64,000 nt of DNA from Antedon mediterranea (taxonomy: Eukaryota > Echinodermata > Crinoidea > Comatulida > Antedonidae): contig NC_092677.1 in NCBI RefSeq assembly GCF_964355755.1, forward strand, positions 25,700,101 to 25,764,100. Direction: 5' to 3'. Below the pieces are notes generated by a model. That model searched no databases. It was not told the DNA's origin and saw only the letters and a program-made list of their open reading frames with translations. Positions 36,561 to 45,637 of the stretch are shown piece by piece. Position 1 is the first letter of the stretch. Every line of letters begins with the position of its first letter. Position numbers and translations under genes: made by a program.

Positions 36561-39500
36561 ATGGATGAAAATGTTGACGTACAGCAAACAATTTCACTAT
36601 TTGAAAACATTCGCTCTCAGGTCTCTGGTCAAAGTTGTTTTAATGATACTTTTATTTATACCCAAAACATTCCAGCTAAAACAATGTTAAAAATCTCATC
36701 AAAATGATTCAGTTATACATCCGCTCTCAGGTCTGGTCAAAGTTGTTTTAATGATACTTTTATACTCAAAACATTCCAGCTAAAAACAATGTTAAAAATC
36801 TCATCAAAATGATTCAGTTATTCATAATTTAATTCACTTCATACACACTATTTATTGTTATAAAATAAATAATCAAATCCTTTAACCCATTTATAGAATG
36901 TTTAAAAAATTTGGTTAATAGGTGTCAGCGGTCAAAACACAAGTGGAATCCATTTTCAAAAGAGTAAAAAATGGAGAAGTATCAACTGTTAACGGCGTTA
37001 GTTTTCTAGATGTTAAACATCATCTGCTGCTTAGGTAAGTATTCCATGGATGTGTTGCCGATTTGTAGGTTGGTGGCGCTTTACTGATCGTAACGCACCA
37101 GTCATGATCTATGGAGTACTGATTGTATATTTAAATGATGATAATAAATAACATTTATTTTATTACTTTCAATATAACTTACTTTTTTTCAATAGTTACA
37201 TCATGAATTTAGGTTTAGTGATAATGAGAAAATCTGAAGGACAGCAGATCAGTGGAACTGCCGCGATTCAACGACTCATAGAAATCCGAACAAACTTAGA
37301 AAAAATGAGACCAATCGACTACAAGATACAGTATCAAGTGGACAAGTTGATCAAGACAGCTATCACAGGCACTGTTGCAGAAAACGACCCTACTAGATTT
37401 AGACCAAATCCAAACAATTTAATTAGTAAAGTATGTGGTAGGCTAGAAAGTTATTTTAAGCTCTGTCTACAAATTAAAGAGGGATTTTGAAAATGTAAAC
37501 ATATATATGCATGCATATAAGCTGGCACTTTCGATTTGCATGAACAAATTGCCATAGGCTTAGGTTCGTTGGAATATGAAATGGTTCCGTGGTACATTCC
37601 CCCAATTGTCTGCGTCTTTTAACTGTGTTTTAATTTCAACAGCTTGAAGACGAGGAAGATAGTGAAAGTGATGAAGAGGGTACTTCAAAATCAAAGAAAT
37701 ATGTGCCACCAAGGGTAGCAGCTATGCACTATGGTATGTTGTTGGTAAATACATTGCGGAAATCCTCAAGTAGCAGATTTAGCAAAGGGAGGGTGGTTTT
37801 AGTTTAATGTATTTAGTTGGTATTTATTTATTGTTTGTCAGACAATGTTTTTAATTAATGATAACCTGTTTCTCTTTGTAGTTGATGATGAGACGGTTGC
37901 TGACAGAAGACAAAGACTGCTGGAGGTGGCAAAGAAAAAAGCATTAAGTAGTACAATCATCCAAGATTTAAGAGGTAAATCCTATAAAGATAGGTCAGAG
38001 GTCACTTGCATAGCATCAGGGCTAACCCTCTGTCTACACTATCAAATTTTATGTGCCCATATATTATATATAGACATGATGATGTCATATCACTACCATA
38101 TTTGGGCACATCACACTTTTTTTGTAGACAGAGATTTACATACTTCTGGAACGGAGGTACTCAACTACTAGAGTATTGACAAATATGATTGTTTCATTTA
38201 GCTTGCAATTTTAAAACAATTTCATCTACTTTTGATTTTTTAGATGAATACGATGATGGACCAGAAGAAATCCGGGTAAGTCATTTTATAACAAAGAACT
38301 GTTTACCATATAGTAGTAAGTTGTCTTAGCATTAGTGCAAATAGTGCATTCTTATAACACCAAGTAAATTCCAGTCATTTGATTGGACGATTGTGGGTCA
38401 CATGGCATGCAATAGTACACACTATTGAACTATTGAGATATAAACATTCATTTGCATATTATGTAACACCTAAATAAATTCCTGTCATTTGATTGGACGA
38501 TTGTGGGTCACATGGCATGCAGTAGTAAACACTATTGAATATAAACATTCATTATTTGTATAATAATTATTTTGATTGACAGGAGACTGTGAACTTCCAT
38601 AAACAAAAGCAAGAAAGGGCTGCAAAAGAAAGGAAAGAGTAAGTAAATTAAAAACACTTGTCAGAAGTAAATTGTCTTAAAGGTCAGGTATGAATTTTAA
38701 ATATAATATTTGGTTAATTGTACATAAATAAAATATTTGTAACATACATCATGACGAAAAATAAATTTCCCCTTTAAAGGGGGATTCTGGGTTTAAAATT
38801 GCTTTTAAATATCGTTTATTTATTAAATAAAAAATATTATAACAATATAGACATGTCAGAATGAAGAAGTAATAACGAGAAATTAAAAAAATTAAATTTC
38901 ATATACATTTTAGGGTAAATTCATGGAAAGTCTGTTTTTCAGCAGCTTAGGGAAGCTCATTAATATTCATGAGATATTCACAAAATCACGTCATCAATGG
39001 ATTCCAAACTCGCGACGTCAAGCTTGTACGTGTTGTAATTGTGTTCTCTCTCCCCTGTCAAACGACGACCACCCGATCATTGTGAAATACATTTTTTGTA
39101 GATTTTCTAAGCTAGGCCTAAAGTGTAATAATAACAGTAGTAGCATATATTTATTTGACATTTAATGAAATACAAAATTTAGTACAGATTACGGAGTCAT
39201 AAATTATAATATTTTTATACCTCGAATAGTACAGATCGTATATCGGCTTCACGTACTAGGCTAGGCCTGGATAAGCAAGCCTGCGAGCAGCGATTTTAAT
39301 TGCTTTTGCTTATCCTTGCCTCCTTAGATTTTCACCTGTCTTGTTTTTGTTACCTTGTTTTAAATGTATTTCGATTTTAAAGGCTAAATAAAGAATGAAT
39401 GAATGAATGAAGGCCTAGCCTAAATCATTTTATTCATGGGTGAGAGCCATTTCTAACTAGGGATTCCATGCCACGATGGCTACGTTAAAACATTGGGGCC

Positions 39501-42103
39501 ATCATTCATGGGCCTAGCTAGCCTATTACTAAACGATTGGCCCATAAATAACAAAACTCAGTGGATTCCAAACCCATCCTATCAACCAAACTCCTAAACA
39601 ATCTAAACCTAAAACGTTCTACAAAAATCGGCTGTAAATATTGAGGCAAAACAAGGTCCGATCGCCGTCCGCACGTATGGTGTCCCGATCGTCTAATAAG
39701 TAGGCCTAAAATAGGCCTAGTTTACTCTCCAAAAAAGCGGATACTGCATCAAGCAAGTAGACTGGTAGTAGGAAGGAGACCTAGCCGATCCGGCCCAGTT
39801 AAAAATTGAGCTAGCTAGTGTAGTTGACCCTATGCGAATTGATACTACCAGGCCTTTTACTATAAGCTACACTTGTTAAAATTAGCAATACTGTACTTAT
39901 GTTTACAAATATTCCAACTCTCTAATTCGAGCTATATTATCTATACCATTCTGGTAGGTCGAGTCAACCTTCAATCAAATACTGTACATCGTTCATGTTG
40001 TGATTATAGACGGGGTATACTCGACCCGACCAGTTTGGTATTGTATACTGTATCTGCTTATCACGTGACGATGCCAGGCGTGGGGCAGAGAGAGCACATG
40101 TATCGTCGTCGCGCTCTCCTCGCTCAGCAGGAATGTATACGTTACGCTTCATTGATTTTGAAGGCTTTCCCTAAGTCAGTGCGAAAATCGGCAAACGTAA
40201 AGTGCAAACTTATCTAATTTTTCACTGTTTTGATTGATTTTCATAGAAAATTGACTTTATAAATGGGAAGACCGACTAAAATTACATCAGATAAGTATAA
40301 TTTTACAAAAGTAATTGATATGGTTAATGATAACGAGTCGTCGGAAGATTGACCATTTCACGAATTTCCTATTCTGTAACCACAGTGTGATTTTGCCGTA
40401 GCTGCACTTGCAATCTGGCCTCATTTCACAGCCTTCGTTCTGCTTCACTAGGCACTTATATACATTGAAACTTTTACCATTCAAGAGACAAACAAATATA
40501 TTTTACATTTTTTACTATTCATTTTAAACCCGGAACCCCCCTTTAAAATGGTCAAATACAAAATTTGGAAAAATTCTGCTATAAAAAACCATACAGACTT
40601 TTTTTCAGTAGTTAGGTAGATTAACGTTATGTAATTAACATGTCTGGTGACTCCCTAGATTGGTCTGATATTTATTTGCTACACTTCTATTCCAGATATG
40701 AGGAAGAATATTTCAAGAGGTTACCAGTGACTAAAAAGGAAAAAGTATGTCTGGGAAAAATGATATTATTTTGCTTTTAATAAAATGTTAGCGAAAGTAA
40801 TAAATATATTAAAGTAGCATACATATAAAAAAATTAATTATTCATATGTTTGTTTTTGTGAGTAATAATAGGGAGGTTTCGCAACGCTACGAATACGATA
40901 ACGAAAACGGATACATCACACGTGTTCGTTTTCGTAAGCCAGTAAAAATCTGGCAAGAAATATTGAGGCCGTCCAAAATATGACTGCGGTAAATTTGAGC
41001 GAAGCGCATGTACATGTTTCTTGGCTGCCTAGGCCTAGCGTAACATCAAAGCGAAGCACATGTACATGTTTCTTGGCTGCCTAGGCCTAGTGTAACATCA
41101 AAGCGAGTGAGGACTTTAACAACTGTTATTTACAAAATTTACCTGGCATTTTAGTAAATTTCTTTTAGTAAATTACTTTCAATAAATCTATAATTATATT
41201 ATAATCATGAATAGTTCCTGATTCAAATGCAAAATGTGCAAAATAGATCAAAAACTATACTCGTTTTGTAGTTACGAATATGACTGATCATATTTGTCAA
41301 CACGAATATGAAATGGGGATCAGCTCAAAAGTTTCACAAATGTGTGATGTCGTTTTCGTAAGGTTGCGAAACCTCCCTATTAGGCCTTGTCTACACTATC
41401 AAACTTTATGATAAAAAAATGTGATGTGCCCATATGGACTTATTGAACGTATGGCTTTACTGGTGAAGATGTATCGGAGGATATCCACTAATTATTTTTT
41501 TATTTACTTCAGCATGCCCAGAAAAGAATGGCTACAATGTCTAGTCTGGATGGAATCACAAACTTTGGTGACATATCTGCATTGTCTCAAGATCTTAATG
41601 ATGACCTTGACAGATTTCAAAGCAAAAAGAAGTAAGTTTAGATTCTGTACCCTGTATAAGAAAGTAAGTCAAAAACATGATAGTAACCACCAAACACATG
41701 AGGGCCTCTCTGCTAAACTGTAGTTACAAACCAAACAGACGAGGGTCTGTCTGCTAAACTGAGTGTTACAAACCAAACAGACGAGGGCCTGTCTGCTAAA
41801 CTGAGTGTTATAAACCAAACAGACGAGGGCCTGTCCTGTCTGCTAAACTGTTGTAAACCAAACAGACGAGGGCCTGTCTGCTCAGATATCAACTAATAAA
41901 AAAAAAAATTTTTTTTCAGAAAGAAAATGCCAAGTCGGGTAAGTTTTGAAATATTATGTACATACATAAATATGGTTATTTACTCATGCTGTGTGCGTAG
42001 CTTTCCCGTATAAAAGTTTCACTATAATTTACATATTATCATACTTTCTTTTTAGCTACGAAGAATTCTGTCAAAGAAGAGAGGAAAAAGAAGAAAGTTC
42101 TAA
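36561..42103 (+). CDS. NGDN: Neuroguidin (Sas10/Utp3 family), complete, 11 exons, 304 aa
   Basis: Exons: 36561-36620, 36922-37034, 37196-37430, 37643-37733, 37882-37974, 38244-38275, 38583-38638, 40696-40744, 41513-41631, 41920-41938, 42056-42103; 915 nt. Neuroguidin belongs to the Sas10/C1D family, works in small-subunit ribosome biogenesis and has been described as an eIF4E-binding repressor in neurons. The family core (about residues 20-135) includes SFLDVKHHLLL, YKIQYQVDKLIKTAITGTV and ENDPTRFRPNPNNL. An acidic stretch (LEDEEDSESDEE) and SKKYVPPRVAAMHYD follow. The C-terminus is basic (SKKRGKRRKF). Human NGDN is 315 aa. The first donor is an unusual CAG/GTCTCT and its region is duplicated downstream. 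Intron 7 contains a 1.8-kb element. AATAAAG near 42201 is the likely poly(A) signal, close to the convergent neighbour. Confidence 0.95.
36610..36826 (+). repeat. Tandem duplication covering the NGDN exon 1 donor, 110-bp offset
   Basis: CGCTCTCAGGTCT begins at 36612 and again at 36722, and both copies continue with TTTTAATGATACTTTTAT. Confidence 0.9.
38027..38138. repeat. MITE-A copy 12 (eroded ends)
   Basis: Lies 53 bp after the NGDN exon 5 donor; one internal unit. Confidence 0.7.
38356..38560. repeat. Tandem duplication, 110-bp offset, NGDN intron 6
   Basis: GATTGGACGATTGTGGGTCA starts at 38381 and 38491. A diverged relative occurs near 60485. Confidence 0.85.
38773..40547. mobile_element. 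1.8-kb element with TTTAAAGGGGG inverted ends
   Basis: Left end TTTAAAGGGGGATTCTGGGT, right end ACCCGGAACCCCCCTTTAAA, inverted with few mismatches and followed by matching TTTAAAAT. TTAA at both borders recalls piggyBac-like or Kolobok-like targets. No transposase frame is visible, so it is non-autonomous. A retroelement tail ending in (GAAT)n lies at 39300-39410. It fills most of NGDN intron 7. Confidence 0.65.
40869..41379. repeat. MITE-B copy 2, 511 bp
   Basis: TA-flanked; GGGAGGTTTCGCAA ends as in copy 1. An internal block (GCCTAGGCCTAG to ATGTTTCTTGGC) is tandemly duplicated here but not in copy 1. In NGDN intron 8. Confidence 0.85.
41382..41442. repeat. MITE-A copy 13 (left fragment)
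   Basis: Begins 3 bp beyond MITE-B copy 2 and stops after GTGATGTGCCCATATGGAC. Confidence 0.65.
41686..41890. repeat. Minisatellite of about 39 bp x 5, NGDN intron 9
   Basis: Units carry AACCAAACAGACGAGGGCCT and then GTCTGCTAAACTG. Confidence 0.85.
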
Positions 42104-42312
42104 AGACATTTCTACAAAAGAGCGTTTGGCTTTTATTTTACAGTATCTTACATACAACAATCAGTCACATGCTCTGTAGTTTGTATTTTGTTGTTTGAAA
42201 ATAAAGTTGAAAAGAAATAAGTTTCTTTAGCTTTAACTTTAAGAAATCCAGATTTTGTTTTAGTCTCTGCAATCTGTAACATACTATTTGCGATGTCTTT
42301 CTGTACCTGTTG

Positions 42313-43888
42313 CTACACTTCTTCCGTCAAGCTTTCCTCTCGTTTGATGTACGTACCCCATATGTTTTTAAAGGTAATACCAGCTTCATTCCAGTGGTCA
42401 GCTTTTAATATACTCCTTGGGCTTGGTTCCCATCGCATCTATTAACGAATAATAAAACAAAAAAGGATTAAAAGTTGAAGCTGGTTCAAAAAAACCCCCC
42501 TTAGGGTAAGATTTTACTGGTGTGTTTTTGGAATGTAATAAACAAGAGGGTCCATTTCAGAGTGAAGATGTGTTGGGACATAAATGAGATTAAATCCTGC
42601 CACAGATGTAGAAATTATTTTACTGCACTGTTTATTCAATAATTTTATGAAAATAAAATACCATATATCCTCTCGGGTCTAATCCCACCCCCTACTTTAT
42701 GTCTGATTTCACAAACAGGCATATCTCTGGGTATAGTCCCAGTACTGTCTGAATGTAGGCCTCTCTCTCTAGTAGATGAGTTTTTGCAAGAAGTGCTTAC
42801 CAATCATTTTTTTTTTCTGAACCAGGGTTTCCCGGGTATAGTCCCACCCCCAAAGTCAGCCCAATTTTCTGATCTTGGGGGTGGGATTATACAAGAGAAT
42901 ATATGGAATAATAAAAAAAAACTCACAGATACAACAAACATCTCATGATCCTCTACAGTGTACATATCCGCCGGTGGTGTCAGCGTTTTCGGCGAGCACC
43001 AACATGATAATAAGAAATCGCGCGAATACACTATACGCTTATGATCGGATTTTGTTACCGGACCACCGGTCGGCTTGGTTTCTGAACTGGAGACATCTTT
43101 GTAGTGTTCATCACTAACTGGTGGTTTGATATCTCTGTTGCTGGAATCGTCGCTACTCTGCTTGTTAGCTGTATCAAAATCCCTCTTATTGGGTTGACTC
43201 CTTGTGATGACATCATCAGTGATGTCATTGTTGTTGGTATCTTCGGCTTTCTTTGAACTCAACGTTCTTTGCCATCGACTTCTTTGTCCGAACAGAAAGC
43301 CTGGTACGGTCTCTTTTTCCAGATGAACATCCTTAATGAAAAAATCAATAATCAATAATTAATAAAAATAAATTATTAATAAAAATCAATAATTAATAAT
43401 AGTTAAATTAAAAAATGTTTGTTTCAACAAAAGGTATAATTAAAAAATAATAAATTATTTTCTTTTAATTAAAATTTGTTTATTATTGTACTGTACTTAC
43501 CCACTCATTCTTATGTTTTGTTATTCTCAAATTTGGAACAGCAGTAGGCTCTGAAAAAAAGTTGTACTAATTTTATATTTTGAATATCCAAAGAAAAGAT
43601 TGTAATTTATAAAGTAATTATTCATGCAATTATTATTTATGTTATAAATAAAAAAATAATATAAATTAAATTATATAATTAAATAATCAATAACGAAAAA
43701 TATTTAAAATAATTAAGGGTGCAATAATTATATTATACAGTAAATAGTACTTATACAGTATAACACGATTAAAGGAAGAATTTTGTCCAGGTACCTTTAA
43801 TCATCAGACGTCGGCGACCCTCTTCTTGCGGTTGTTGTACTGTTTCCGTGTGGTCGTTCGGTAGCTTGTTTTGGTGGTAGGCGGCAGC
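42313..43888 (-). CDS. Protein with a 4E-BP-like eIF4E-binding motif, at least 224 aa
   Basis: Exons in coding order: 43795-43888, 43501-43550, 42927-43331, 42313-42438; 675 nt in phase, ending TAG. The first exon is missing. A candidate with MMASRT lies at 44406-44423 (weak GTGTGT donor), and an internal Met (MIKEPT) is an alternative start. The central exon codes for a Ser/Asp/Asn-rich, probably disordered stretch, then KRIVYSRDFLLSCWCSP and TLTPP at about residues 147-166. This closely resembles the canonical 4E-BP segment (RIIYDRKFLM..C..SP, then TPP) with the Y-x4-L-hydrophobic consensus. N-terminal to it VPGFLFGQRSRWQRT looks conserved. The last exon (MRWEPSPRSILKADHW, then NIWGTYIKREESL) is also well-formed but unrecognised. 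True 4E-BPs are about 120 aa, so this is either a longer relative or convergent. Inference: a translation regulator. It converges on NGDN; the stop codons are 210 bp apart. Confidence 0.75.
42658..42905 (-). repeat. MITE-H copy 2
   Basis: Inverted relative of 20640-20868, with ATATCCTCTCGGGTCTAATC at one end and GGTGGGATTATACAAGAGAA at the other. It ends 22 bp from the donor of the large exon of the 4E-BP-like gene. Confidence 0.7.
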
Positions 43889-44638
43889 CTTAATTGTATG
43901 TAACGTAAATAAAGTACAAATTTGGTAAGATTTGACAATTTATTTCTATTTTAAAGTTCAACAACGTATAATTAAAACATAATTTATTTCACCGTGCGAA
44001 AATTTATGTTTATGGAATTATCTAAAAGCGGTAAACTAATAGGTAAAAAGTTAATAGCGCAACCCGCCGTCACACCGCACTATGCAGCAGCGAAAGCCGT
44101 GGACCGGTACCGCTTCGGTCGGGCGGGTACCTTTCATTTTTCAACGTCGATACAGCTAGCTAGCTAGCTAGCAACAACACGGCTGCCTGGTTTTACAGCG
44201 ATCGCCAAAAATGCTAGTTTTCAAGGCATTATTGGCGTAAAAAACCACGTTTTTACGACCAATGATGACTAAAGAGATGTTCTTTGCAAGATGTAAATAT
44301 GAAAATATGTTCGTAGAAATCATAAATGCAAAACACTGAACAACATTGCTAAATGTGCTAGGCCCAACCAAAACAAACTGATGGGAGTACATCAAAACAA
44401 CACACGGTACGCGATGCCATCATGGCGGTGTTGGGTAGAGATTCTACCAACCGTAGTAGTAGTATCTGGTAGGCCTACGGTACGGGAGAACTTTGAATAA
44501 TTGTAATAATTTATAAGGATGTTGATTTTACCATTTTGGACTTTTAAATATTCTAATTTATATTTAAAAAATATATTTCAAAGATAATCATCAAAGATTT
44601 TTTTGTTTATTCAACTATCTACTACTTACAATACACAT

Positions 44639-45437
44639 GTTATGCGCGATTTGAACGATTTGCGCAATTTGAAATTGCGCAAAAAAAATCCTTGCGCAAT
44701 TTGAATTGAAACATGTGTTTCAAATTGCGCAAGCAACGTATTAAATTGCGCAAGTAATCTGCAAATTGCGCAAGGTTTTTCGACAGATTGTGAAATCATG
44801 CACACCCATATTTTTATAGTAATTTCTAAGAATGATTCAAAATTAAAGATAAATATCGCATTTCCTTATTTTTAGTAGTGCAAATATTGTTATAAGTTAG
44901 CATACCGTCGAAGAACCGACGAAGGAAAACGAAGCGGTGGTGTTCCACCAGGCGGGCGCGGCGCGGGCGGCCGGCTATACTACTCTAGCCTAGCTAGGGT
45001 CTGGACTACTGATACTGACTAGGTTACATGGCCTAGCTTAAACTAATATTAAAAACTTAAAAAGTGAGTATTAAACATTATCTTCATTGAAATGGTCTTA
45101 TTTATATAATAAAATACTAAATTTTAAACTCCTCTGCCTAGGCCTAGCCTAGCCATGTATGGGAAAATTTACAGTTCGTTTTCAAATTGCGCAAAGGTGT
45201 CATATTGCGCAAGAACTATCTTGCGCAATTTACAAATTGTGCAGCGCAATTTAAAATTGCGCAAAGATTTTCTTGCGCAATTTGAAATTGCGCAAGTTGA
45301 TTGCGCAATTTGAAATTGCGCAAAAAAATCCTTGCGCAATTTAAAATTGCGCAAGAATTCTTTGCGCAATTTCAAATTGCGCAAGGATTTTTTTGCGCAA
45401 TTTCAAATTGCGCAAATCGTTCAAATCGCGCATAACA
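44639..45437. repeat. Foldback element built from TTGCGCAA palindromes
   Basis: Outer ends TTATGCGCGATTTGAACG and CGTTCAAATCGCGCATAA are inverted. Inside lie about 20 copies of the 8-bp palindrome TTGCGCAA, six in the left arm and about 14 in the right, mostly as CTTGCGCAATTT facing AAATTGCGCAAG. The middle (44800-45165) is not part of the array and contains a GC-rich patch (44920-44975). The interval lies between the 4E-BP-like gene and the MADF-BESS gene, which diverge; 43889-44638 and 45438-45637 hold nothing else I can name. Confidence 0.85.
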
Positions 45438-45637
45438 CACACACAATATAAATTACAGTAAATAAAAAATTACAGTATATTTTCAAGCAATAAAATACCC
45501 TACAAAATTATAAAAACTATAAATATATATTATTTAAATAAATTTGAATGAAGAACCAGGTGTGGTAGTGGTAGTCCATTCTCCTTGTTTATTTGTCTGT
45601 AGGTTCGGTGAAATACATGACCGAATAAAACCAAAAA

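Noticed and set aside
42804-42926. Extension of the large 4E-BP-like exon past its donor
   Set aside because: The frame runs into MITE-H; a GTGAGT donor at 42926 and a phase-matched last exon give a better model.
45169-45384. Minus-strand frame repeating RNFKLR-like residues
   Set aside because: Translation of the TTGCGCAA palindromic array.
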